DNA from: Oidiodendron maius Zn
Lineage: Eukaryota > Ascomycota > Leotiomycetes > Myxotrichaceae
DNA: 64,000 bases
Reading direction: 5' to 3'
Assembly: GCA_000827325.1 (NCBI GenBank)
Contig: KN832876.1
Span: 310,001 to 374,000 of the forward strand
Shown: positions 48,197 through 59,734 of the stretch, one piece after another
Layout of the letters: each line of letters starts with the position of its first letter
How positions within the stretch are numbered: the stretch's first letter is position 1
Made by a program: the position numbers and the translations under genes
The notes under the pieces: generated by a model
Seen by the model: the letters and a program-made list of their open reading frames with translations, nothing else
Databases searched by the model: none
What the model was told of the DNA's origin: nothing

Positions 48197-48484
48197 GATG
48201 TTGTCTGGCTGGTGTTGGTGGTTGATCTGCGCCAAACAAAAATTCCCATCTCTGTGCATCAGCAGAAAATTAAGGTTGCGGGACGATAGGGGCTATACTA
48301 CGATAGGCTAGGGCCGTCGGTGTAAAATTTACCAGTCGCTGTATTTAGTGCCGGCGTACCAGGTTTTACGGTAACTTAATATTGCTCCGGGACCGGATCA
48401 GACCCTGACTCAAGTCGTTTTATCGAACACATACCAGCTACACATTTTACACACAGTGTAGTCACTGGGAATAACTTCTTTGCT
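48197..48484. promoter_or_regulatory. Divergent UTP22 / cystathionine gamma-synthase promoter
   Basis: 288 bp between two start codons facing outward, short enough that the two core promoters must be close or shared. No CACGTG box or other strong motif was seen. Confidence 0.5.
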
Positions 48485-50422
48485 ATGTCTATTATCGAGC
48501 TCGGGGAGTCAATTCCCGCCCTAACACCCCATGTAAGTGTACCCTATGGGAAACCCAATATCCCGCGATCCAGCTGATCGAGGGCCAGGCGTCAAGCGTG
48601 TCTTTGCCAACATGGCAGGACAATGTGGGTTATGAGGAAGGACAGCCGAGCGTATTGAACAAAATGACAACGGGATATCCACGGTAGGTGTCATTTGTTA
48701 CTGTTCAACTTTTCTTACTAACGGGAGATCTTTTGACTCAGCTTCTTCATCCACAAGCTCATTGTTGCATTTGCAGAAGACATTGTGAGGAAATATGGCA
48801 AGGATGGCCAAGAGGCTATGCTATTTCCCTCTAGCAAATGCGCTCAAAGATGCCTAGATTTCATAAGATCAAACGCATTGACTGCCTCTGCTGATGAAGC
48901 AAAACAAATGCAAGTGCTTGATTTAGGTTTGGGTAGCAACCAACCAGCGTCAGAGTCGCTCAAGACAGTCTCGGTTTCTATCTCAGCTGTCATTTTCCCC
49001 AAATCATTGTTTCCAGTAGCAAAAAAATATTGGCAGCACTCAGGAGATGGCATATCGAGTAGACGTGCAGAGTTTTGTCACAGCCTATTCCAAGAAGGCA
49101 TTTTAGTGGACAAGGCCACTCTTCAATCAGCAGCAAACGAATTTGAGAAGCCGTTCAAAGGCCCAAGAAGATACCGAAAAGGATCGTTGGATAGGACGCC
49201 TCAGCAGGTACAGAATGCAGCGCAAGAAAGCATCAGTGTTCCGCAATCTCCGTCTATCAATGGTAATGCAGAGAGTCGAGAAAGCTCTCAGTTCTTGGAG
49301 GAACGATTCGGCCGCAATCTTGACATTTCGTTTGTCGATAATGCAAAATCTGCGATTCGTCGGCGTATAGCTGGATCACTGGTGGAAGAGGTAGACTTAA
49401 CCGCGGTGCATACCGTGGATGTCGATCTCCATATGCGTGACTCTCGTCTTTCTGAAAACGACGTTTATCTCTATCCTTGTGGAATGAATGCGATTTTCCA
49501 CACTCATCAAACACTATTGATGGCAAGGGGTCAGCTTAAGAGCATTTCCTTCGGGTTCCCTTACGTCGATACCCTCAAAATCTTAGAAAAATTTGGTCCA
49601 GGATGCCTTTTCTATGGAAATGCTTCATCAGAAGACCTTGATGATCTCGAGGCGCGGCTCAAAACGGGAGAGAGATTCTTGGCTCTGTTCTGTGAATTCC
49701 CTGGCAATCCCATCTTAACATGTCCAGACCTTAAGCGTATTCGGCGACTAGCCGATACATATGATTTTGCGATGGTTGTTGATGAGACGATTGGTAACTT
49801 TATCAACGTCAACGTCCTTCCATATGCCGATGTGGTGGCCAGCAGCTTGACCAAAATATTTTCTGGGGAATGCAATGTAATGGGAGGAAGCGCCATTTAT
49901 AACCCTCGAGGACGGTACTATGAAGCTCTGAAGAAAGTGGCTGCAATTGAGTACGAAGATAATTATTGGGCCGAGGACATCATGTTCATGGAGCGCAACA
50001 GTCGTCATTTCGTATCTCGCATTGAGAGGATCAACGACAATGCTGAGGCAATATGTGACGTCCTTCGAGATCACCCACTAGTGAAGACCGTGTACTATCC
50101 GAAGTACAACTCCTCTCGCGTCTTCTATGATGACTGCCGAACACCCAATGGCGGCTATGGCGGCTTGCTCTCCTTTACATTTCGCGAGATTAAGCATGCT
50201 GTTGCTTTCTATGATCGTATTGAGACGGCAAAAGGCCCTAGCCTTGGCACAAACTTCACCCTGACATCTCCTTATGTTATATTGGCACATTTTTTAGAGC
50301 TAGACTGGGCTTCCCAGTTTGGTGTTCCAAGTGATCTGATCCGTATCAGCGTAGGGCTCGAGGATGTGGAGGATCTCAAGGCGAGGTTTGCAACAGCATT
50401 AAGGGCTGCCGAAGTCGCATAA
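48485..50422 (+). CDS. str2: Cystathionine gamma-synthase
   Basis: PLP enzyme of transsulfuration that joins cysteine to an activated homoserine (O-acetylhomoserine in fungi) to give cystathionine on the way to methionine. Exons: 48485-48532, 48589-48683, 48742-50422, giving 607 residues. The N-terminal block typical of the fungal long form is split by introns: [17 protein letters not shown], then TTGYPRFFIHKLI. The PLP fold has [17 protein letters not shown], a [18 protein letters not shown] block, VVDETIGNF and the Schiff-base lysine in SSLTKIFSG (K419). The C-terminal domain includes GGLLSFTF and [18 protein letters not shown]. The N-terminal 100 or so residues exceed bacterial MetB, as in Neurospora met-7 and yeast Str2. 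The O-acetylhomoserine preference is known for the family, not visible here. A paralogous role (YML082W-type) is possible. Confidence 0.9.
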
Positions 50423-51642
50423 TGAAATGGGCTTTCGTACTGAGGTTAAACTGCAAGCGTTGCGTGTCTGCTCCGAAATCGGTTTCTCGGAAGAACCAGA
50501 GTCATACGTTGCTGTATTAAAATCATTTGCAGGTAGAAGGACGAGTAATGAGATGTGAAAAAATGAAGCTATCCAGCGGATGAATTGATATACGTTAATC
50601 GCACAAGTGGCTCTTGGAGGACCACAGTGTAGCATCTAGAACAACAGAGAATGACTTCCTTTAAGTCTATTGCCCGTACAGTTACCTCTCTCCTATAAAC
50701 AATTTGGGAGAGGTACTTCCTCCTTTATGACAGGACAACTTAACCATCTCCGAAGCAAGTCAGGCTTCAATGCCAGCAGTCTCGACAATAACCCTTCACT
50801 GACCAAACGCCACAACGGATGGTGTCGACGCCAAGATATGTCCTAAACCGACCAAATTGCACAAATTGCTAGAAAAAAAGTTGACTAGTCCCCAGTGGAT
50901 AAGGAAGTTCTATTCGTAGATCCAGCTAAGCTCTCTCTGAAGTCGGATAGTCTCGTCAAGGACACGAGGTTTCGTCCCGCCGATATCTTTAAAAATCCGA
51001 CTTAGTGCACTGGGAAGGCGCAAGACGCAAAGGCGTGGGAGCAAAGGGGTTTGAAGGGGCTTTAGTCGGTTGTTGTGGAGATCACTATAGATGTAGAGAG
51101 CATAGTAATTGCATAGTGCAAAGCTCTAATCTAACGTAGTATATATTCCTTACATGCATATTATGTCGATAAAGTAATGATGCACATTGCTATTATTTTT
51201 GGTAACCCGCCTATCAAAGCAAATCCAAGCACAATGATGGATTTTAGAATAGGATGACTATTTGTATTCAAGGTCCACTTCGAGGCGGCAGCGGCAATGA
51301 TTTGGCCTCCAGCATTAGATCTTGTCTACCAGGCAAGTGGACTCATTAATATCCAGCAGTCCTTTGGAGCTTATCTAGAGATATAAGAGTAACTCAGGAT
51401 TAACTTAATATAACTTAAAGTTAACATCAATCCGCGCGATTGTACGAATCTAGCATTTTACTTGTTAATATCGACACACCTGGCGTTTGAATATCATCAG
51501 CCAGGGTCGCGTTCAAAGATGATGCGGAATATCTAGTCGCGTATCGCAAGTAAACCCTTTCGATATGAGCCTTCGCTACGCACGTGGGACCAAACACTGA
51601 GATAATCATCAGTCTTGGAGCATCAGGGACATATTGTCAAAT
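50423..51642. other. Intergenic, SMC6 upstream region
   Basis: 1,220 bp between plus-strand genes, AT-rich from about 51060 to 51560. It includes a small inverted repeat (TTAACTT ... AAGTTAA, about 51402-51426). Open frames at 50399-50635 (-) and 51427-51609 (-) have no homology. No tRNA-like B box was found. Confidence 0.45.
51581..51586. promoter_or_regulatory. CACGTG box upstream of SMC6
   Basis: CACGTGGG element 62 bp before the SMC6 start codon. Same core as the elements near 5752, 16247 and 44664; function inferred. Confidence 0.3.
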
Positions 51643-54600
51643 ATGGCACCGATAAAGCGGTCGAGAAGAGAAGAAGAGGAGGGTGTTCTACTCCAGAGGT
51701 TCACCTCCAACTCCAGATATAGTGCCGTAAGTCCCTCGTTGTCTACCGATTCTCACCCATAGTTCTAGACGCGCTATTAGCAGTTCACGCGACCATTTCA
51801 CTTACTCTCTAAATTAGGCACACAAAAGGGCTCGTATATCGGGCGGCCGATCCATAGGGTCAGAAAGTCCTCGCGATCAGAGCCCGTCTACATACTCCAG
51901 CGAAGACGACCCAAACGAGTCGCCAAATGCCGAATCACACGAAGACTCGACTTTGCCACCTAGCACGCAGTACGAAATTTTACGAGACAATGGATTCAAA
52001 CATTTGGAAAATCCGGACTTGGATGATCAACGTGCTACACAGCGATTTCTGGCTAGGAGGGACCAGATTGGTGATAATCATGCAGCCGAGAACGGCATCA
52101 TCGAGGAAATAACATGCATCAATTTTATGTGCCATGACAAGTTACACGTTAAGCTTGGACCCTTGATAAACTTCGTCGTTGGCATGAACGGCAGTGGCAA
52201 AAGTGCTGTCCTGACCGCTATCACGTTGTGCTTAGGAGGCAAAGCTAGTGCCACTAACAGAGGAGCGAGTCTTAAAAGTTTGATCAAGGGGGGGACAGAG
52301 CAGGCAATCCTGATAGTGAAGCTGAAGAACGAAGGCAGCGATGCCTACCAGCAGGACCTGTATGGCAAATCAATTATCGTTGAACGGCACTTTTCGAAGA
52401 CAGGGAGTAGTGGATACCGGCTGAAGAATGAAAGAGGTAGAATCGTCTCTACTAAGAAGGGCGACGTTGACGACATTATTGAGTACTATCAACTTCAAGT
52501 TGACAACCCAATGAACGTCCTCACCCAAGACGCCGCTAAGTCATTCATTCAAAATTCAACGCCTGCTCAGAAATACAAGTTTTTTGTGGAGGGCGTTCAG
52601 CTTCAGCAGCTTGATAATGACTACAGGCTTGTGTCAGACACGTGCGATCAGATTGGCGAGAAGCTAAAGGATGGGAAGAAGGATGTTAAGGATCTTAAGA
52701 GGAAAGCCGACTTGGCGAAAGAGAAGGTCGACTTTGTCCGACAGCACGAAGATATGAGGAGAGCGTTTCGCAGAATGGGAGACCAGTTAGCTTGGGCTCA
52801 GGTAGAGGAAGTAGAGTCCCAACTTGCCGAACGAGAGTGCGCCGTTGCTGCATCCCAAAACGAAATAGACCAGGCAGAGAGAGCTGCAGAGGAAAAGGGC
52901 ATATTATTCCAGCGTACTGACGAAGCAGTCGATCGTGCTGTCGAGGCTGAAAGACAGTTGGAGCAAGAGGCGGCTCCGTTGAACCATGAGGAGCAAGCTG
53001 CTAAGGCCGCTTATGACACGGCCGCAGCCGAAGTTCAAGCAGCCCATACAGAGCAACGTCGGATTCAATCGTCACTGAAAGAGGCCAAAAATAAGGCTGC
53101 TTCCGTTGAAAGTGACATTGCTGAAGAAAGAGGACGCATGGTAGATGCCAATGGAGGAGCCCTTACTAGAAAGCAAGCAGAAATTGAAGCAGCCCAGAAA
53201 GAAGTATCTGAAGTCAAGGAATCTCTCAAGAGTAGCGATGCAGAGGGTCCAAAGCTTGAAGAGAAGCGCCAAGCTGCAGAAAAAGAGCTCGAGGACGCAA
53301 AAATTCGTCTTGCCGCCAAGGCAAAAGATATTGAAGAAAGCCGCAAGCGTCTCCATAACCTGAACTCTGATCGTGGTAATGTCATGGCAGGATATGACCC
53401 AAAGATGCCGAGGTTGATTCAAACCATTCGAAATGACACAGGATTTCGAGAGCAGCCAGTCGGTCCAATAGGTCTACACATCCAGCTATTGAATCCTTCA
53501 TGGTCAGCTTTATTGGAAGCAATATTTGCCAATGTACTGAATGGCTTTATCGTGACCAGCAAGGCAGATCAGATGCGTCTTTCGGATATAATGCGACGGC
53601 TAGGAGTTCAGATGTTTTGTCCAATATTCATTGGGAACCATCATCCTATTAATACCAAAGGGCACGAGCCGGACCCTCAGTATGAAACAATTTTAAGAGT
53701 GCTACAGATTGACAATGAGCTTGTGCTGAATCAGCTCGTTATCAACCAAGCTATTGAGCAGTCCATCCTAATTCGTAAACGGGAGGACGCCTGGAGAGTC
53801 ATGTACTCGGGACCCAAGCCTGTGAACGTCCGGCAATGCTATGCTATGCATGACACGAGCAGAGAATATGGGCACCGTCTTGCCTACACAGGACGACATC
53901 AGACTGCCACAGATATGCGTCCTGTCAAAATAAACGGTCGCCAGGCGCCACGGATGAAGACGGACATCGAGAGCCAAATCGATATTCAGAGAGAGGCATT
54001 GGCACAATTGGAGCGTGAAAGGATCGACCTCGATGGCCAGCACCGTGTTCTCCTACAGAACTTCAATAGATGCAAGCAGAATATTATCCAGCAAAAGCGC
54101 ACTCGTGAAGAACTCAAGCTCAAGCATCAAAGAGCGCAGGATCTTGCAGAGCGCCTCCAGGCAGAATATGATCGAGTCAATGTTGAGGATGGACGACTTG
54201 ACGCGCTTAAGCAGCAATTGGAAGAATCACTGCGAGATGTCACGATATATGAGGAAGCCTACGGTAGCCAAGGGGTTGAAAAGGAGAAGCTCAACGAACA
54301 CTCTGCCTTTAAGAAACGTGAGCTGAATGCGGTTAAGCTTCGTGTTGCTGAACACGCCGCGATACTTCAAAAGGCGCAAAATAAAGTACGTAACGCACGC
54401 CAAGCCCGACAGATATCTCTTACAGAAAAAAATATTGCCATTGAAGCAATAGAAATTCTCAGGAGTAAGAAGCAGGTCGCGGAGCGTAAACGGGACCAAT
54501 TGGCTGCGCAAGTTCAGGCATTCATTACACAGGCGAGTGAAGTATGTGAGAGGGTACCAGTCCCTGATGGCGAGACCACTGCTAGCCTCGAGGCGAAATG

Positions 54601-55345
54601 CATACAGCTTAAAGCGACCCTTAGAGCGTATAATAAGCAGCAAGGTGGGACTGATCAAGAGATCAACGACGCCTACCACGAAGCAATTCGAGCGTATGAA
54701 ACGGCAAGATCATATCTGAATGGCATGGCAGAGCTGTCAAGTTTACTCAAGCTATCTTTCAAGAAACGAATTGAAATGTATCACCGATTCCAAAAGTTTA
54801 TCTCCGCTAGATCCCGCATAAACTTCAACTACTTACTAAGTGAGCGGGCGTTCAGGGGCAAGCTGTTAATCGACCACAGGAACAGGAAGCTCGATGTTCA
54901 CGTGGAGCCCGATGAAACGACAAAAAGCAGCAAAGGTCGAGCGACCAAGACGCTCTCTGGAGGCGAGAAATCCTTCTCGTCAATCTGCCTCCTTCTCGCT
55001 CTGTGGGAAGCCATGGGCGCCCCTTTACGGTGCTTGGACGAATTCGATGTCTTCATGGACGATGTCAATCGAGACGTCAGTACAAGGATGATTGTAAGCA
55101 CGTCAATATCTTTATCGAAAAGAAGCTAACGTTCAATAGATAAGCGCCGCCAGGCGATCTGTAGGCCGGCAATTCATTCTCATAACTCCGAAGGCATTAG
55201 GAGCTGGTGTCGAGATTGGCGAAGACGTGAAGATTCACAAGTTAGTCGATGGTACCTGGACAGTTGTATTGTGCTAATTTTTTCCAGATTAATTGATCCC
55301 CGAGCCAAAGGGCAAAGAGCAATTGATGAGATGATGGAGACTTAG
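51643..55345 (+). CDS. smc6: SMC6, SMC5/6 complex ATPase
   Basis: Structural maintenance of chromosomes subunit that, with Smc5 and Nse proteins, resolves recombination intermediates and protects stalled forks. Exons: 51643-51726, 51818-55093, 55140-55240, 55288-55345, giving 1,172 residues. After a polar N-terminus, the head has Walker A GMNGSGKSAVL (near 150) in the context NFVVGMNGSGKSAVLTAITL. The Smc6-specific NPMNVLTQDAAKSFIQNSTP follows. Long heptad coiled coils flank a hinge (about 530-680; GPIGLHIQLL, FCPIFIGNHHPI). The C-terminal head has the signature LSGGEKSFSS and Walker B CLDEFDVFMDDVNR. The last two introns restore MIISAARRSVGRQFILITP and then KLIDPRAKGQRAI. All ATPase motifs are intact. 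It converges on COQ9, with 178 bp between stops. Confidence 0.97.
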
Positions 55346-55523
55346 AGATATTCTCTACAAATACGAGATGATGAGTGATACTGCACACTGAGATGAGATG
55401 ATACTGAGATGCTACGGGAAATTAGTTGCCACTTTTAAACACTGAACTGGTTATTTGCGGGCGAAAATTATATCATCTAATTTGCATGGCATGCCTGTTC
55501 CCATATTTACATCGGCATCAGAC
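55346..55523. other. Convergent 3' region SMC6 / COQ9
   Basis: 178 bp between two stop codons; both 3' UTRs must fit or overlap here. No gene seen. Confidence 0.4.
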
Positions 55524-56324
55524 CTATATCCTGACACCTTTACTTCGTAAAACATTCAAGCCTGCGTGCGCAGTAAAACCAGCCCATTGCCCCATGCTCC
55601 CAACAATGGATCCTACAGCCTGTACATCCTTAAACCTCCGGTCAAGAAACTCCTTCGTATCAGCGAACTCCGTTGATTTATCTGTAGTCATGAACAACTC
55701 CGTAGCCGCATAGATGGAAGATAGAGAGGCCCGCTTCGAATACCAGCTCGCGTTAACTGCGTTATCGCCTGCAAGGAACCAGATCTCGTCCGACAAGGCG
55801 GCGAGTTCGGAGAGGGAGGTCGGAATGTTGGATGGCTGGGCCATGAGAGCTAATGCCTGCGGATGCAAAGTCAGTATTGACTTGAGGGAGTGAGGATAAG
55901 GCGGAAATACTTCTTGCCATCGATGAATGATTTCTCTATTTCCCATTAAGCGTTCCCAGGTTAGTGCCTTGACCTTAACGCCGGTCCCCAAAGGTTTGTT
56001 TCCCGCATCGAGTGGCTCGAGGATGTCCTTGTGCTGCGCGAGACAGGCGCGTTTTGTGTAGAGGTGATAGTGGACGAGACTGAACGAGCCCCTAGGGAAG
56101 AGATTGGTCGACGCGTCAATGTAGCCGGCAGTCTTGGCTCCTAAGGAGAGGGAGGTATAGGTGAAGCCGTGGGATGGGACGTGTGGGATGGCGGCCGCCA
56201 GGATGGATTCTTCGACCGCATTGAAGGGGCCGGGCGGGGGTGGGTGGTCGTATGAATGGTATGGTCGACTGCATGACCTGGGAATGAGTGGCCGAAGCCG
56301 CAGCACTCGAGCCTTCGATGCCAT
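55524..56324 (-). CDS. coq9: COQ9, ubiquinone biosynthesis protein
   Basis: Mitochondrial matrix lipid-binding protein of the CoQ synthome that presents the ubiquinone precursor to Coq7. It is a single-exon gene of 266 residues. The N-terminus (MASKARVLRLRPLIPRSCSR) is Arg-rich without acidic residues and fits a presequence. The TetR-like fold follows, with AVEESILAAAIPHVPSHGF and SLGAKTAGYIDASTNLFPRG. The COQ9 domain is seen in WERLMGNREIIHRWQE, ALMAQPSNIPTSLSELAALS and DEIWFLAGDNAVNASWYSKR, then SSIYAATELFMTTDKS and the amphipathic C-terminal helix. The start is the ATG reading MASKAR; the frame is open for 20 more codons upstream but has no ATG. It has no intron, unlike nearly all its neighbours. 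Confidence 0.94.
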   Translation of the reverse strand: MASKARVLRLRPLIPRSCSRPYHSYDHPPPPGPFNAVEESILAAAIPHVPSHGFTYTSLSLGAKTAGYIDASTNLFPRGSFSLVHYHLYTKRACLAQHKDILEPLDAGNKPLGTGVKVKALTWERLMGNREIIHRWQEVFPPYPHSLKSILTLHPQALALMAQPSNIPTSLSELAALSDEIWFLAGDNAVNASWYSKRASLSSIYAATELFMTTDKSTEFADTKEFLDRRFKDVQAVGSIVGSMGQWAGFTAHAGLNVLRSKGVRI

Positions 56325-59300
56325 GCTGCTGTGGATGCTGGTGTTGACTGGCTGAAGGTTGCGGCCCGATGCTTCGCAAAGCAAGGCTGCTATAGCTTAC
56401 TACCGAGACGAAGCGAGGCTGAATCGCGAGGCTATGTTACCATGGGAGTAAACCAGAGCAGTGGGAAAAGCCTCTGGCTACAGGATTTCTTAGTAAAGTT
56501 CACATTGCAGTCAGCCTGCAATGATAGCTGATCAGTCATGTTATGCTGCAAAGGTCAAGGCATCCCGATGTTGTTCTCTTGGCGGTATCCACAAATGAGG
56601 CTGTCCTAGAGTGCCAACCTCCAGCTTGCTAGCATTTCCTTCTTTCCTTATGCTTCGCATCACTTAATGATCTTGTCCAGCCACTCAAGGTGTGCATATA
56701 CCTGCGTATGTGTGGCTGTCGGGGTATCATTTATAAATTATCGTACGTGAAGTCCTCACAGTTTAATCTCCGATTTAGGTGGCAGAGGATGGATGATGAT
56801 GCATGGGCGTTTTTTGACTTGCAGGATCTCCAACTGTCAAGTCTATTGTAATTACAAATGACAACTCACATACCCGTGACTTAAGTTTCACCACTCTCAT
56901 ATGGCGTCTGAAGATAAAATATTGGCAGCGATACTAAAAAGGTTGATAGAATCCTCTTCATGCCTCGCCACTACAGAAAATGGTAAAATTCTTTGGATCA
57001 GGACCTCTTGGCGCCGGGGCATATTATCTTCAGCCTTCTGAAATTCAATCCTGTAAAATACGGTCTGCGATAAAGTCTCTGGACGTCATTATTCCTGCGA
57101 CGTCGAATATGCTACTGACGCAGGGCTAGATGTCCTAATTCAGAGAGAGCAGAAGTAAATATTGCCAGATCTCATCTCCCTCGAAATTCCCAGGCCGGGA
57201 AATAAGGCACTCGTAGCTTCAAACCTGTGACTAAACCGCCTGCAGATGTGTTGACCACCCAGCCTTCACCATCCACCCTGTTCACCGAGCTGCCATCACC
57301 GCGGAGCCTCGTAGGTTTGCGCCATCCAAGAGTACTGCATTAGGTCGCACTGCAGGAGTGGGCAATCCCGTGCTTCTTGTCTCCTGTGTCTCAGCGGGCC
57401 AGCGGGCCGCCCCTCTTGCATAGGTCTGCGCATCGCAGCATGCAGCTGGCCGGGCGAGGCATCTGAGGCTGGGCAGCTTATTCTTTAATATTTGAGCGTG
57501 TCTTGCTCTAGCTGGCACTCGTACTTCATCCTCTCTTGAGCATTCGCCCGACTCAGTGTCGCAGAAGGGACCAGAAATGAGAAAAGGGACAACGGCATAA
57601 TGCAAGCATCTGCTTCCAGTCACCGAAGGGGTGATAGCCAGTCCTGGGCGTGCATGGCGGCGGCTGCATTCTGGGTACCCTGCAGGTGGCCGCATGCGTG
57701 AGGCACCGCTTTTCTGCTCGTCGATGGGAATGTTTGCTTCTTCATCGAACATCACGAGCAAGAATTCCCTGCACGCGGGCCTGGTTTCGGGAGGCTTGGG
57801 AAGGCTTGGCAAGGCGCGCTCCCAATTGAGCGTTGCATGCAAGCACCCCGACAATGACGACTGCTAACCGCAGAGACAGAGCGTTGAGCATCCTGCTCCC
57901 GGTATCATTGAGTGGGCCGCACACTGCCGCGGGCGCGGGCTGGGATTTGGATACGATGGGGTTAGCTCGCTGCTGCAGGCCACATTCAGATGGGCAGGCA
58001 GAGTCGCATCATCGGCAGGCACTTGAGCACCACTCCGAAATCATCAGCGGTGATCCGCCCTCAAACTGCCATGACAGGCGTCGGCTTGCAGTAGTGGAGG
58101 GCGGGACGATCAAATCCCTCTATCCTGTCACCGATAGCAAGAGATTCCGCGGCACTACCCTCCTCTATGCTGTCTGACAGCAGGCAAACAAATCTGATCC
58201 TGCTCTCCCATTCGGGATTACGTACTGGCGCCCTCAGGGTACAGAGCAACACGGAGATACACGAGCTGTGGAGAAGGGAATGCACAGGGTTGATTTTGGA
58301 GGATAGCCGGGCTACACCACGCCATTGGTCTGCAGCAGGCTTGCACGTCACAATTGAACAGCATACGAAGAAGTACGAAACGGCTCCGCCTGACAGTACC
58401 CGGGCATCGGCCTGCCCAGAGTCGTCAATTGTTGCCGTACTGGGGACCTTCTTGGATGTCCCGCCGAACGGTAAGCAGCGGGGCAAGGAGGGCACATCGG
58501 CGGCGCTTCTGCCGTTGCATGGACAGGTAGGTACAGTGCGATACGGCGCGATACCGACCTGTTCCACGCGGTGCAGTAGGAATCAACTCCCGCGCGCTCG
58601 ATCTGATTCTAGACCGGGCCCGCGTGGTGGATGGGGCTTCAGTGGCGCCGCCGATGGCGATTATTTCCATTGTATTGCCATTCAAGACGTGGTGCCGTCG
58701 CGATGCCTGCCGCCTCGAGGGGACCTAGTATCAAGCCAGCGCATGGGCCCGAGCAGGTGGTGGTTTTGCAGTACCGTCAGTACCGTCGCCGTAGTATATT
58801 GTCGACAGTAGTATCAGTGCGCCGTGGGTAAATGCACCAAAGCGGACTAGCCGCTTCCTTCTTGCACAGAAAACCCCGAGCTTTCAGCAGCAGAACGTTC
58901 GACCTCAACCAACCACCAACTCGGCCTCCTCCTGCTTTCCCTCCACCTCTCTCACGCTCACATCCCTCTTCTGTACGACCGGCCCCCTTCTCTCTCCCTC
59001 GCGTTCCATTGGCTGATGTGCGTCCCAGTCCTCGGCTTTGTCCCTCCCATTGCCGCTGCACCGTGGTGAAGCGCCCGCCAGCCGGTGCCTGTAAGGAAAA
59101 AATGCCCTCTCCCTCAGTCTCCTGGCGAATTCCATGCCATCCAGCCCCAGATCCCCCTCTCCCTCCCTGCTCCGGCTCGGTATGGGCCTGGACTGCACCG
59201 TTGTTGGGCGCCCACGGCTCTCCGCGAGCCCTGCGGCGCGCGATACTCTCCATCACGCTCCACCTTCGTGTCTGTCTGCTTCCTTGCTAACCAACCCGTG

Positions 59301-59734
59301 TTCTCTGATGCAGGTCGAAACGCGTTGCTGTGCCTCCCTCTGCTGTACCGCTTTCCCTCTGCACTCTGCGCCCGCCGAGCACTCATTCACACGTGCCCGG
59401 AAAGAAGCAGCCAGCAGCAGGTCCTCCCCTTCCTTGCCTCACTTCATCTCACCTTTCAACCCAACCCGCCTCACGCGCGCCACCGGTCTGGTCTCTGGAC
59501 TCTACCCCCCCAAAAAGCACATACGTACGTCTCTCCTCCCACTGGCCGGCCCTCCCCAAAAAAAGCCACATCCCACCGAGTTAATTCGCCCGCGCCAGTC
59601 TAGTGCTGCTCCGCACTGATCCCTGTGCCCGCCTGGTCGTCTCGCAGTCTCCTTCTGCACGCTGCAGCCCAGCTCCCTCTTGAACCAGACACAAAACACC
59701 ACTTTGCCACCGCGCGCGCGCAGAACTCTCAGCC
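56325..59734. other. 3.4-kb gene-poor region, GC-rich, with pyrimidine-rich end
   Basis: The longest stretch without a supported gene. The first kilobase (56325-57200) has ordinary composition. From about 57250 to 58850 it is GC-rich with open frames on both strands (57282-57854 minus; 58061-58567 minus; 58167-58811 plus), but I recognise no domain, signal peptide or intron pattern in them. From about 58900 the plus strand is rich in C and T runs, typical of a fungal promoter and 5' leader for the RRM gene at 59735. A (CG)5 run lies at 59711-59720. No RNA gene or mobile element was identified. Confidence 0.5.
58900..59734 (+). promoter_or_regulatory. Pyrimidine-rich leader of the RRM gene
   Basis: About 835 bp dominated by CT, CCT and TCC runs on the coding strand, ending in (CG)5 at 59711-59720 and the start codon at 59735. 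CT-rich tracts near the transcription start are common in highly expressed genes of filamentous fungi; that this is one is inference. Confidence 0.4.

Noticed and set aside
57282-57854. 190-codon open frame on the minus strand
   Set aside because: GC-rich DNA opens frames by chance; no domain, no homology recalled, and overlapping open frames on the other strand.
58167-58811. 214-codon open frame on the plus strand
   Set aside because: Biased composition and no family feature; it overlaps another long open frame on the minus strand.
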